From positions 127,814,275-127,878,274 of the forward strand of contig OV050031.1 in NCBI GenBank assembly GCA_920105625.2: DNA of 64,000 nt, written 5' to 3'. The first letter of the stretch is position 1, and every line of letters starts with the position of its first letter. The notes under the pieces are model-generated. The model did no database searches. It worked only from the letters and a program-made list of their open reading frames with translations, and was not told where the DNA came from. Below, piece after piece: positions 1 through 11,799 of this stretch. Made by a program: the position numbers and the translations under genes. The stretch is from Clusia tigrina. Taxonomy: Eukaryota > Arthropoda > Insecta > Diptera > Clusiidae.

Positions 1-2
1 GT

Positions 3-870
3 TCCGATCTCAAAGTCGTCGGCATGTTGTGTGGAATGCAGGGTGGATATACAAAATATTGCTGCTTTCTTTGCCTCTGGGATAGTCGTGCTCGTGAACA
101 TCATTATAAAAGAAAACACTTGTCAGAAAGGGAGAATGTCACAGTGGGCAAAGACAATATTAAACACGTGCCTCTTGTCAAAAAAGAAAATATAATCCTT
201 CCAGCGTTGCACATTAAACTTGGCCTCATTAAAAATTTTGTGAAGGCCTTAGACAAGGAAGGCCAAGCATTTTCCTATCTGAAAACCCTTTTCCCGAAGC
301 TTTCTTTTGCAAAAATCAAGGAAGGCGTCTTCGATGGTCCACACATAAAGAAATTGTTAAAAAGCACAGATTTTTCAAAATATTTATCACCCGTCGAAAA
401 CGAGGCCAGGAATTCATTTCAGCTAGTTGTTACCAATTTTCTTGTTAACACTAAAAGCCCTAACTACGAGGGAACTATTACCGATTTGCTGAAGAACTAA
501 ACAACAATATGGCTACGGAATGCCATTATTTAATTTCCTTCCTGGTTGTTTTCTATTGTATTGTTTTTACCATTTTATTTATTTCTTACAAGTGTAAATA
601 TGTCTCTAAAAATCCATTTCTTGGATTCGCATTTGAAATTCTTTCCGGACAATCTTGGTGACGTAAGTGACGAACACGGCGAGAGATTTCACCAACAAAT
701 TAAGACCATTGAGCGGCGCTATCAAGGATTTTGGGATGAAGCAATGTTGGGAGACTATGTATGGTTTCTCACTAGATAAACGGAGCCCAAAAGCAACCGG
801 AGACAAAGCAAGAGCCACAACTATTTCTAACAACCAAAAATGTCAAGAATGTATTGCAAGCGTTTAGACC
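3..870 (+). pseudogene. Element-derived protein of unnamed arthropod multi-copy family, broken
   Basis: The reading frame is open at the window edge and runs to a TAA at 498-500. The same frame resumes at 546-779. The first part has a cysteine-rich start (CCFLCLW, then a His-rich HHYKRKH stretch) that looks like a zinc-binding module. The second part carries DEHGERFHQQIKTIERRYQG, which I recognise as a hallmark of a high-copy protein family of arthropod genomes with no settled name. It may be a transposase relative, but I see no complete catalytic triad. An in-frame TAA also lies in the 500-545 gap, and the frame closes again at 777-779 just after a conserved WFLTR. An intron ending in the acceptor-like 'cttacaag' before 597 could explain part of the gap but not the stops. 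Upstream sequence is outside the window. Confidence 0.55.
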
Positions 871-1444
871 CAATAAATTGTCGAAAAAAATAAAATATTC
901 GGAAAATATGGGATTTGGATTTATGCACTCAATTGCTTATAACTTTGTCATTTTTTGGTCGATTTTCTTCTAGTTACTCTTAGTTCTTACGTTAAAGTAT
1001 CATCTTTACGTACATGAAGAGAAACCAGCCGCTTTTCAACGGTTTGTACATTTCCGCGGCACAGAATCACTGTAAAATATTATTTTTTTGAAAATGTGCC
1101 CTATTTTCATCGATATATTTTGAACCGCTTTACCAATCAAAGATCCGATTACACATGTTTGTTCGTCATCTTGATACCTTGCAGTGGGTACAATACCCAA
1201 TCTCTCTTATTTCTAGCTCGAGATATGATTTGTCACGTGAAAAAAGGTCGAAAAAATACAAAAATTACAATATCTTAAAAACTATTCCATGAAAAAAATT
1301 TAACCTTGATTTTCGAATTCAGCAGATGAAAATACATAAGAAAAGTCACCTCTCATCAAATGTACATGAAAAAAATTTTATTTTGTAATGTAGTGTTGTC
1401 AACTTCAACGTATTTGTCTCTTATTTTGATCGTTGTTGATTTTC
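871..1444. other. AT-rich flank, no gene seen
   Basis: No coding or structural signal can be supported here. It probably includes the 3' untranslated part of the preceding element-derived gene and then ends at a Helitron fragment. Short frames here have no recognisable motif. Confidence 0.4.
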
Positions 1445-1746
1445 CATTATCCTCTGTCGACTTTCGATGATATAACGGGTAACCGTCATTGCCTGTAACT
1501 GTGTCTGAAATCAATGCTCTGGGATAGCATTTCGAACATTTACCTTCAATAGTTCATGGTGAGCTCACGGATGTTTTTTCTGATCACATCAAATAGTTCT
1601 GGATCGGTGGTTTCATCTGGAAATTCCGCAGATATGATGTCATCAATTTGATCCGATTTAATGTTGTCAACCAGCCATATCAATATGTGTGCGTGAGGGT
1701 GTTCTCTTTTTGCGATTTGACAGAATCCATCCAGCATTGCGCTTCG
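1445..1746 (-). pseudogene. Helitron Rep (HUH domain) fragment
   Basis: On the minus strand 1737-1546 encodes a 63-residue stretch with HPHAHILIWLV, the HUH nickase motif of Helitron Rep proteins. It is followed by a segment matching the region after HUH in the two Helitrons at 45-56.7 kb. The frame then breaks, with a deletion and frame shift near 1545. The remaining bases to about 1445 match the 'NDGYP' region of the same protein in other frames. No Helitron termini are present nearby, so this is an isolated scrap. Its HUH histidines are intact, unlike those of Helitron B. Confidence 0.8.
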
Positions 1747-1789
1747 CTTAATACTTTTTGTTTGACTATTTTTTTGACGAAGAATAAGA

Positions 1790-3150
1790 AAAATAATTCA
1801 ATTTTTATTTACCGTTTCGACCATTTTTTTTTGGTCACACGTATAGTGTATGTGAATTTATTGTGTTTGTTGTAAAATTGTTCCATACGCCTGTATTGAA
1901 ATTTATAGGCAGTCTTCAAAATATACTACTAAATTTAATAGTAAAAAATCAATTGATTAATTTACTAGATCAAAACTTATCTATAAGTTAACCAGTTACA
2001 GACTTCTGCGGCACTTCATTGCCGTGTATACTAAATTTTTCCTTTCTTGTCAATTTAATGAAAAAGGAAGTAAAGACAAACATTGGAATTTAAAGAAAAA
2101 CAGTTCTTTTTATAATTTCAGCCACTTTTTGTAATTCCTCAATTTAGAGATAAATCTTCAAGTTAACGCGTGTTTTAAAATATCCGCAAAGAGTCCGCAA
2201 AGAAGAGTGGAAATGCGGCACCATGAATTAACATGCTGAATTAATGTCGAGTAAACATTATTATATTATGTGAATACTTATACATATATGAATTTTACAT
2301 ATAAGAGGAGAAAAAAAAATCAAAAGAAATCAGGGCTACGTTTAAATTAAACTTTTAGGGGGTCACTTCATTTGTATTTTAAAGAGAACTGCGATACTTC
2401 TAAAAAGAAAAGGTTATAATAAATAAAAAAAATTGTATTATTTAATTTGGAATTGAAAACTCAAATGTTAACAAGTTCTATTAATAAATTTTAACTATTC
2501 TTAATGTAAAATCTGATCCAACTGCTTTTCATTTACACTTATGTTCACTGTAAACGCACCATAGTAATCATAAGATGTAGAATAATAATTATTTGGTTTT
2601 TTGAAATAATATTATACTACTAATAACTAAAATAATTAATAAAAATTCATTTATATTAAAATGGGGTCCGACTGCGCCAGTAGTACCCCAAGCGTGGTTA
2701 AATATGCATGGCCATGAACGAATGAAAGTGCACACGGGACAGTAAAAATATTAGAATTTGGAACAGAAGGAGACAAAAATTAAGAAATTGCCGGTCAAAA
2801 GAGAATTCCACGTTTTTACAGTATTCTCACATATAATAATCTCAGAAAAATTTTCAGAATAGGTAAAAAATGCAGCTTAACGAATTAAGTTCAGGGCCTT
2901 ATGCTTTTAATTAAACAGAGGTAGTGTTTCTTTCTTTAATAATGAAGAAAACAATTTTTTATTTTGTCGAATTGATTTTTTTACTTAAACGCAACTGGAA
3001 TATATCGACTTGTGGATCTTGAGGGTTCATTAACAATGAGAAATTATCAAAGAAATTGTATGCTTTCAGTTATTTTGAGAAATTAAATGAATTGAGGAAT
3101 GACGATAGTTAGAGTTAAGGGGGGTGCACTGTATTTTTACCACTACATAC
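1790..3150 (-). repeat. RepX copy A (reverse)
   Basis: This is the reverse complement of sequence found at 24835-25756 plus 26545-26754 (copy B) and at 27485-28340 plus 30595-31105 (copy C). Landmarks shared by all copies include the 'ccctcaagatccacaagtcg' block (here near 3000-3040, reversed), the 'cagtcggaccccattttaat' block (2659-2680) and the 'ttcagcatgttaattcatg' block (2220-2245). Copy A is the only one not split by another element, so it gives the uninterrupted order and a length of about 1.36 kb. It contains the start of a small frame beginning MNPQDPQV that stops early here. No terminal repeats were recognised. Confidence 0.8.
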
Positions 3151-4479
3151 ATAAATTTTAAAAACTCTTCTCAGTAGCAGAACTCGCACAAATACATTCA
3201 TATCAACTGTTTATTCTTGTATGTTCTTTGATATTATTGATAATTTTACAGAGCAATGAATCAATTTGATATTTTAACAGATCAATGAATCAAGTGGCCC
3301 GACAACCCCCACTGTACGCAGTTGTGTGTGGGAGGGGTGCCAAGTGACAGTGGGCGGACGCCAGCAGTGAGTAGCAATATGCATGTGCAGTGAATTATGG
3401 AAGATGCTTATAAAGCAATAGGTACAAATGAAATAATTTTTTTAAATTGTTTATTATTTTATGGATAGCAGACACTTAATCTGTGCAGATCGAATAGATG
3501 AATTCCACGTTTAATACAATTTTGCAGTTTAACGCATCTGCGGCATCCAAATAATAAGCTGTATTAAATGGATACATCAAGGGCGAAATTAAACTCCCAA
3601 CGGGCTCAGGAACTAAATAATATAATTGCAAATGCAGATGCAATTCAATTTAAGCGCATTCAAACTGAATACCTGTGAATACTAAGTATACAGCAGCACC
3701 CACTTCCAGTGTCAGCAATGGTACGTCGTTTAAAGTAGGGCCGGTCTCAATTTTGAGATTGGCGTGCTTTACCGCCACCTGCAAACGAAATTTATTATGG
3801 CACTGAAAAAAATTTTGCGAAGCATAATCCAAAAAGTTGTTTTCTTAAATTGATGAAAGCTTTTATTTATAATGTAGCTTATTAAAAAAGCTTTATTTTT
3901 TTTTTTTTTTTTAATTTTTTTTTTATTTTTTTTTTTTTTATTTTTATTTTTTATTTTTTTATTTTATTAAAGCTTACATAGTAAAAACAATTATTAAATA
4001 AGCTATACTAAGCAGCTCTAGCAGCAGGGGCTTTCGGCTGGGAAAGCTTTATTATTTTATAATATCTTTCACAAATTTTTTTTTTCTTTTTGTTTACATG
4101 AGGATTTTTTTTAATTGCTACTTTTAATCCCATTTTTATCAGTGCTTATTTATTTTGATTTAAAATTTCCTCTAATCATTGTTATTGCAATTGCATACAG
4201 CATATGCGATGCTTACGTTAACTGTCGAAGAGTTTAACACACAAGAACCTTTCGGTTAGAATTCCACTTTATTTCTGATTTTATTATGACAATTAACTTA
4301 ACTCGAAACTTAATAAATTACAATTTTATGCTTATAAAATAAATTGACATGAATTCTTAATATTGCTTAATAACTACGTCTGGTGCATTGGTCTGCATAG
4401 GTAGCGGAAGCTCGTGTCGTTGACCGAATTGCATTTTGGCTAAGGTGGCGATTTACTTCTATATTTGTGGTTGTTGGGC
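3151..4479. other. Unassigned AT-rich spacer with oligo-T block
   Basis: No gene is supported. The stretch at about 3895-3965 is almost pure T with a few A interruptions, possibly a decayed poly-A tail of a reversed retroelement. A short sequence 'gtgggaggggtgccaagtgacag' style GC-rich island lies near 3325-3365 with no recognisable identity. Confidence 0.4.
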
Positions 4480-5210
4480 TTAGTTCAATCAATATAAAGA
4501 AAGACCTTTCATTGCTCTCTTGAGTGAGAATCAACATATTGAAGTGTATGGCACCCAAAGACAATATACAACAAGACTATGCAAATTGCTCTTTACCAAT
4601 CAGGGAAAATGCCGTGCATGGAATCGCCGTGGAACTGCTGTCAAAATGTAATATTTTCTGCTAAAAATGATTATAACGTCGGCAGGGTAACAGTGAATTT
4701 TATAAGAAATTTGAAAAAATTTAATTTCAAATAAAATATTTATAAAATTTTTCAATTATTAAAATGTTTTTTTTTGGTACAAATATTTGTTGCTTTATAC
4801 TATATATATTTTAATAAATAAATTAGTATTTTTACGGTAATTTCATTTTGAATATTCCTATATATGAAACTACTCGTATATCGTGGTCAATGTTGGGCAA
4901 AGGCAAATGTTCAATAAACGTTCTGCTGTTGGATTAATGAATTCAAAACAGTTTTACGCCTTAAAATGTCGCAAAATTCCAAAGATATTTGAAAGCATCA
5001 GTAGCGCCTGTGGTAAAGGGTTGGTGGTCTGTCAGCCTTGACGATGCCGGGTGGAAACCCGCAGAAGGAATACATTCTTTATAGTTTTTTAATTGCTCAT
5101 CTTTTTTTAAAGTAAATTAATAATTATTTTTATAATCTTACTTATAATCTTATAATTAATCTTACTGAACCACATTTAATTGCTGTGCAAGAAATGAAAT
5201 TTACATTTGA
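4480..5210 (+). repeat. Decayed copy of repeat R (R0)
   Basis: Bases 4497-4545 match 19676-19725 of R copy 1 ('agacctttcattgctctctt' block). Bases 5085-5190 match the R segment after its tRNA-like module ('taattgctcatc...taataattatttttat' and 'tgaaccacatttaattgctg'). Divergence and missing pieces show that this copy is older than those at 19.4-22.5 and 43.9-61.4 kb. The diverged tRNA-like module lies at 5010-5065. Confidence 0.6.
5010..5065 (+). other. tRNA-like module, diverged
   Basis: It aligns with the tRNA-like modules of repeat R at 20105-20172, 44710-44776 and 60631-60697. The A-box-like 'tagcgcctgtggtaaag' and the 'gatgccgggt' before the B box are kept, but the B box has decayed to 'gggtggaaaccc'. 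A second B-box-like 'gggttcaagtcc' occurs at 5228-5241 without an A box. This is not a functional tRNA. Confidence 0.4.
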
Positions 5211-6327
5211 TATTAAGGCTTTGGAGTTCGGGTTCAAGTCCTACCAGGGATACCACTTTAAAAAAATCACATCAATAACTCTACCTCAAAGGTGGTGAGG
5301 AAAAGAGTTCAAAAACTTTTTAAATTTCTATCAGTTTTATTACTAGAATAGTATGTTAAATTTTGAATTTCATCATACTACATCGCTACCAGTGTTTTTC
5401 TATAGCAGTCATGAAATATTTTTTTATAGTGCCAATAATAAAATGATGGATAACTTACGGAAAATGAATATCAAAATTATAAAATCCAATCCAATAACAA
5501 TAATATCCAATCTAACAATTTGCTTGTTCGGAAACGCTTACCTCGATTACGCATACTTCGGGACAATTTAGACAATTTTGAACACGACGAAATGACAATT
5601 AATGACAATAGTACTGAAAATGGCGGTGGGGATAAACCAGATGCAGAAGCTGCTGCTTCGCGTTAGATTGCGGCTTACAGTTTGCAGGCTAGACTTACAA
5701 AGTTTAACTGCGCAAACTGCAACCTGAGAGAGCTCTTTGCACTTGGATACCGAAAGCTTAATTAAGGAAAAAACAACACACTAAATCTTCTCCTTAAAAT
5801 CTTTCTAACATATTTTTCCAGATCTGCTAAAACCATTTTAAAGTATTTGGAGACATATTTCGATCCATCTGTCAAAAAAGACATTTAAAACAACATATAG
5901 TTCTCTCTTGTGTAACCGATACTAATAAAATTACCCATATTGGTTTTCGCATGGAATATGCGGCACACATAGACTGGAGCTCCTGAAATTTCTGATAGTT
6001 GTATTACTTAGAAAGCTCTGCCGATGGATGCTTCAAGACCATTTGACCAAGATCAGACATCAAAAACTGTGCAACAGAACTTCTGACAACAACCACAAGG
6101 GACAATCAAATAACAAATGTGCAAAATTTGGTCTAGTTATAATGTGGTCCATGTCATAAGTCTGAAGACATCACCTTGAATTTGGGTTGAGTGTATTGTA
6201 TTCTCAAAGAACTAAATTTCTTGTGCACATTTTAATATTAACGGAGCTGTTGCCTGTTGCTTGTACACCGTAGGAACTTATTTTAGCGTTGAAAAGCGCT
6301 TTTCACCACGGCTTTCATTCAATTATG
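5211..6327. other. Unassigned region with a coding-like tail
   Basis: Most of this is AT-rich with no recognisable gene. In one plus frame, about 5535-5665, there is an acidic, repeat-free stretch (DNLDNFEHDEMTINDNST, then a Gly/Asp/Ala-rich end and a TAG at 5664) that looks like the C-terminus of a real protein. I cannot assign a family. Bases 5880-6290 show nothing I can support. The region ends at the truncation point of the Jockey-like copy. Confidence 0.3.
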
Positions 6328-7300
6328 CATCTTACACATAGATATTTTTTCGTAAAGCAAGGTGAGGAACAATCTGAGCTCCATGAAAGCTCAGCAGGCG
6401 TACCCCAAGGAAGTGTCATGGGCCCAATTCTTTATCTACTTCACACGTACGACTTACCATCAGCTGAAGGAGTCACCATAGGTACCTTTGCAGATGACAC
6501 TGCTGTCTTAGCTGTTGACACTCTTCCACACTTAGGTTCCTCTAAAATCCAGAGTGGGCTAAACAAAATTACTGACTAGCTAAAAAATGGAAAATCAAGT
6601 TGAACGAAGCAAACATCAGTCCAGGTTACATTCACTCTGAAACGAAACACCTGCCCACCCGTTAAACTCAACGGCATAAATATACCCCAATGAAATGAAG
6701 CTAGATACCTAAAAATGCACCTCGACAGAAGATTAACTTGGAAAACACATATATTTACAAAACGAAAATCACTCGGTATAATGCTCAGAAATCTACACTG
6801 GCTCTTGAATCAAAACTACAAAGTCTCAATCGATAGCAAATTGCTCTTGTAGTCAGCAATTTTAAAACCAGTTTGGACATACGGTATTCAGCTGTGGGCC
6901 ACTGCGGCAACTTCCAATGTAGAAATACTTCAAAGATTCCAATCAAAGACCCTAAGAATGATTGTAAACGCGCCCTATTATGTCACAAACAACAAACATA
7001 GTGACCTCAAAGTTCCTACAGTCGCTCAAGAAATAAAAAAGCTGTCTACTTCGCACAATCTGAGACTCCTAGTCCACCCAAATCCACTGATATCGGAACT
7101 CACTTCCAACCCCTTCACTTTCATCCGACTGAAGAGAAAATCCACAACAGATCTCCTGTGCTAATAGGCAATGGCTGCACCACTGGGTGTAGTCCATAAA
7201 TACAGTAAATACAAAAATTAGTCTTAAGTTATTAAATATTGCTGAATGTCATTGAATGCAACAGATTGCAATAAAAATTTGCAAATAAAAAAAATAAAAA
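6328..7300 (+). pseudogene. Jockey-like non-LTR retrotransposon, 5'-truncated copy (J3)
   Basis: It begins inside the reverse transcriptase domain (RYFFVKQGEEQSELHESSAG, then GVPQGSVMGP and FADDTAVLA) and runs to the C-terminus and A-rich tail. It matches 36920-37890 (J2) and 16860-17822 (J1). Lesions are a TAG at 6577-6579 where the others have Trp, a small deletion just after it, a TGA at the site shared with J1, and other stops. The 3' end 'aataaaaaaaataaaaaaaa' and the following flank are the same as J2, so this is a duplicated part of the J2 locus rather than an independent insertion. Confidence 0.88.
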
Positions 7301-7311
7301 AAAAATTTTAC

Positions 7312-7675
7312 ATTATCTTCTCTTTTGAATCACTTGAGGTCACAACATTTTGATCGTTTTTGGAATGTAATAATATTAATTCATGTTTAGAGTTTTTCAC
7401 CACTTTATTAAATTCCTCAGCAAATCCTAATCACATTTTCAGTGGTACACAAAAATTAATGTGACCATTAGATAATTGAGTGGTGGTTGTTGATATCCAA
7501 CCAGCACTTTTTAACATATTACTCTCGCTTTTATTCAAAGAAACATAATTTTTAATTTTATTTAATTTAGTTATTCGCAAGATGTCGATTTCTAAACCAT
7601 TACGCTCATATCGAATTTCATCAAACAAATATGTCGTACAATTATTTTTTAATTTAATATTATATTATATACATT
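7312..7675 (-). pseudogene. Capsid-like protein of a Polinton/virus-like element, N-terminal fragment, copy 1
   Basis: On the minus strand a frame from about 7660 to 7312 contains FDEIRYERNG and CVPLKM, then a TGA at 7431-7433, and continues in frame with an ELILLHSKND-like segment. I recognise this as a multi-copy insect family found with type-B DNA polymerases in large virus-like DNA elements. A capsid (jelly-roll) role is my inference from that association. It is nearly identical to 37896-38262. The C-terminal half exists only at the other locus (32661-33300). One nonsense codon and the missing second half make this a relic. Confidence 0.55.
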
Positions 7676-9195
7676 TTTATACCCCTCACCTTTAAAAAAG
7701 GTAAATAGGGTATACTAACTTTGTGCTTTTGAGAGGGGTTGCAATTTCAAGAAGGAGGAGAGGTACGTATGGACTTTTATATACAGATATGATCAGAATC
7801 ACTTTCTAAGCAATTTTTATTTTGTCCGTCCGTCTGTCCGTCTGTGGCCACTTTTTTTCTACACCGTTAGAGCTATCTTAATGAAATTTTGCAAAAGTAT
7901 AGTCTGGACAAAGATACAGAACCAGATTGCTATATGGGCCGATTTAGACAAAGACCACGCCTACCTCCCATATAAGGAACTTTTTTCACCTTTTTTAAAA
8001 TGAGTATAACTTCGGTCCAATTGACGGCAACATGAGGTTATTTGGCAGATATGGAGATGTGGGTCCTACTAAAGACTGTGCAAAAAGTGGGCGGTATATA
8101 TTAACTGCCACGCCCACTATTAACAAATATTCATAACTTAAGATCTGGTAGAGATTTATGGACGACATTTTACATGAAGAAACATGTGGACATTATAAAG
8201 CTATCTGCAACAAATGGGGCTGATCAGAGAAAGGAACGCCCACTTTTAATATAGGGAACTTTCGGGTCTAAAATTTAAATTAGCCTACCTATGCTCGTAT
8301 TGATGCCAACGGAATAAAAATTTGCAGAAATATACATGGGGTCCATAATAGTGTGTGTGCAGAATATCGAGATCATACTAGAACTGCCACGCCCACAATT
8401 TGCCAAAAATCATTAATGTGTTCTTATTAAATATTTATCAACGAAATTTCACAGGAAGGTTGCGGGTACTAACATTAAACACCACACAAAAAATGGGCGT
8501 ATTAGTTTTAGAACTACGCCCACTATTCACATAATATTATAACTTACGAACTATTTTATATTTTTGGATGAAATTTTACATTAGTACGTATATGGACCCT
8601 ACAAAGCCATATACAAGATTCGGGGTCGATCAGAGAAAGGATACGCCTCCGTCCCATATAATGAACTTTGCGGACCCCACTTAAAGATAATTACCCTATC
8701 TATGGTTCTAGTGATGATATATGAAAACAAATTGGTAGATGTATACACTGGGTCTGTACTAGAATGCATTCCAAATATGGGCAGATTATTACTACTGCCA
8801 CGCCCACAATTAACCAAAAAACGTTACTAGGTTCCTATTAAAGATTTGTCAACGAAATTTCACAGGTATGTTGCGGGTACTAACATTAAACACTACACAA
8901 AAATGGGCGTGTTATTTTTACAGCCACGCCCACTATTGACATATTATTATAAATTACGACCTATACAATATTTTTGGATGAAATTTATGTAAGTGGATAT
9001 ATTGACACTACAAAGCCATACACAGGAAATGGTGTCGATATATTGAATTCAAGGTACCCTACCGAAAATGTCCGTAGATATGCTCCAAAGGATGATTTAT
9101 GAAGAAAACATACCCATTGTTGAACTCGCACGCAGAAGAAAAGGTAAAGTGTATTTCGTAGTCGGTCTAACCCAACTTCAGACTTCTTTACTCGT
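7676..9195. repeat. Insertion of dispersed non-coding repeat with internal 411-bp tandem units
   Basis: This segment is absent from the second copy of the block: 7675 joins to 9196 at 38262/38263. It starts 'acccctcacctttaaaaaagg', in the style of a widespread dipteran intergenic repeat, and holds six copies of a 'cacgccca' motif. Two tandem units of about 411 bp run from about 8215 to 8625 and from 8626 to 9040, for example 'caacgaaatttcacagg' at 8438 and 8850. There is no coding frame. The small frames on either strand lack motifs. Confidence 0.65.
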
Positions 9196-9710
9196 TATAT
9201 ATAAGTTAGCAACACATCGTTGGCGCCGTTCGCTTGCGCAGCGGTACAAAGGATTGTACGAAATATGCTGCCATACGCTGCGCAGGGGCACTGTAAACGG
9301 TGCTGGAAAATTCAAAACAGAGAGCATTGGCGCCATGCGCTTGCGCAACAGTAGAAAGTATTGAACAAAATACGTTGCAACAGAGTCCACGGCACAGCCG
9401 CTACGCGTAGATACGGTAGACGGTTCTCGGTGCCGGAGGAATTGGCAAGACATATGTTGTATGTCGGTGCCGCCAAGCCCAGCCGTGAAGCGCTGTCGCG
9501 CAATGCCGCCTCGAAGCGCTGTCACCATGCGATTGTCGGCGGTGGAGACATATAAAAATAACCCGAGTACAAGAGCTTGTATTTTTTAATTGACAGGAGC
9601 TCGAAGGAGAAGGACATTAATAATAATAATAAAACAATATTTCTATAATTAAATATTTTTATAATTTTAGATAGATGCAGGAGATACTTAACTTATATAC
9701 CATATATATA
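9196..9710. repeat. GC-rich cassette, copy 1
   Basis: It is duplicated at 38263-38756 with about 60 bp of difference near the start. It is much more GC-rich than its surroundings ('cgctgtcgcgcaatgccgcc' near 9491). It is followed by a TATA-like 'acatataaaaat' near 9549, then an AT-rich tail that abuts a Tc1-like element in both copies. It could be a diverged LTR or promoter-bearing end of an unknown element. Frames on both strands are open for 60-116 codons but show no recognised domain. Confidence 0.5.
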
Positions 9711-11283
9711 CAGTTTGTCAAGAAAGTGTTTTGACAAGGTAAACAAATTGTGAATTTGATTTCTCCCCTGCATAATATAGACCTTCTGTATTGTTTTGAT
9801 GAATTTCTTTGATTCATTTCTTTTAATCAATGTATTTACTTTTGAACAGTAACAAAAAAAAGATAAATATTTAATTTAAAATACTAAAAACATAATAAAA
9901 ACAAAAATTGTAAAAAATTTTGCTGTCAAGAAAGTGTTTTTACAATTCTCTTTGGAACTAATTTAGCTGCGCAGTGCTTATACCGTTATGAGATTGATGC
10001 TTCACTATGCTTTGTGCGAATTTTAAATACAAATTAATCAAAAATAGTTGTTCTTTGCTCATCGAATGCAGCATTTTTAGCAAAATTATTGTGCATTTAA
10101 GATGCCTGGTAAAAGAACGTCATTTGATATGACTCAGTTGGTTTACTGTAGTCACCGCATCCGAAAAAGTGTTCAAGAATTGTTTCCTTTGACCAGACAA
10201 ACTATTTATAATATTTTAAATTGCTTAAAAAAAGAAGATAGTCTGTCACCAAAACTTTCGCACTTCTGTGCTCACAAAATATCAGTTAGAACAGAACGAA
10301 TTTTGGTAACGAAAGGAGTCGAAAATCCGCAGGTTTCAACGAGAACTCTTTCAAGGCAACCCAAAGAAGAATGTGACCTTGCGTTTACCTACGAAATACT
10401 AAGGCAGCTCTTGATGAAGTTCCAGTATACGTCAAAAGTTGCGCGAAAAAAACCAATACTTTCAACACAAAACATTGAAAAGTGATTGTCTTTCGCTAGG
10501 ATGTACTTTGTCAAACCGAATGACTATTGGGATAACGGTATATTTTGTGATGATACCAAAATCATGCTTTACGATAATGGTGGGCCTAATAGATTGTGGT
10601 GACAACCGTTAAACGCATTGGAAAACCGAAATATTATATTATATTCCAATATTTAAATTCGGCAAACTTTCTGTCATGGTATCGGGGTGCATATCCAGTA
10701 AAAGAGTAGGGGAACTAGATAGAGAACAAAATCCAAAACAATATTTGGATATTTTCAAACGTTATTCGGTACAAAGCACAGATCATTGTGGGTTCAATTA
10801 TTGATAACAATTCGCAATTCAAATTTTATCAAGATAATGACCAAAAAGATAAGGCGCATATGGTAAGGATCTGGGTTCTTTATAATAACAAAAAAGTGTT
10901 AGATACGGCAGCCCAGAGTCCACACTTGAACCCCATTGAAAAATTGTGGGAACATTTAAAAAAAGGGGGCGAGAGGCAATCAAAAGGTGGAGCAGAGCTC
11001 AGAATTGCAATACTAGAGGAATGAAAAATACCAAGCGGATACGATGTGCAGAAGTTGATTTATTCCATGAGGAGAATACAAAAGTCGTTATAGTCCTTTA
11101 TAGTGCTAATTTTCTTTTCTTTCTTTCATTTTTATAAATAAGTTATGATTTGTAAAAACACTTTCTTGACAGAAAACTTTCTGACTATTTTTGGTTTTTG
11201 TTATGTTTTTTGTTTCTTAATTATAATATTAGCTTTTTTGTTGTTACGATTTTTTTACCTTGTCAAAACACTTTCTTGAAAAA

Positions 11284-11286
<3 letters not shown>
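9711..11286 (+). mobile_element. Tc1-like DNA transposon, full length, inactive
   Basis: The element starts CAGT after TA and ends ACTG before TA, as expected for the Tc1/mariner superfamily. The outer inverted repeats (9711-9748 and 11249-11286) match over about 36 of 38 positions. Each end also holds an inner copy of the core 'tcaagaaagtgttttgaca' type repeat, at 9923-9944 and 11151-11172, giving an IR/DR arrangement with two repeats per end. Total length is 1576 bp. A truncated second copy lies at 38757-39284 with the same left flank. Confidence 0.9.
10102..11024 (+). pseudogene. Tc1-type transposase, broken
   Basis: The N-terminus begins MPGKRTSFDM and continues with a helix-turn-helix (LTRQTIYNILNCLKK). 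The frame hits TGA at 10483-10485. The catalytic core can still be followed in pieces: IFCDDTKIML near 10540-10570 (first Asp), FYQDND near 10820 (second Asp) and SPHLNPIEKLWEHLKK near 10917-10964 (Glu, DD34E-like). At least two nonsense codons and frame shifts near 10600-10790 separate the blocks. Upstream and downstream lie the transposon ends, so this is the element's only gene. It cannot encode an active enzyme. Confidence 0.85.

Positions 11287-11350
<64 letters not shown>
11287..11350. repeat. (TA)n tract
   Basis: Thirty-two TA dinucleotides follow directly after the ACTG end of the Tc1-like transposon, which inserts at TA. Confidence 0.95.
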
Positions 11351-11795
<445 letters not shown>

Positions 11796-11799
11796 ATCT

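Noticed and set aside
3895..3970. Oligo-T block as a retrotransposon tail
   Set aside because: No retroelement sequence is recognisable on either side, so it could equally be simple-sequence expansion.
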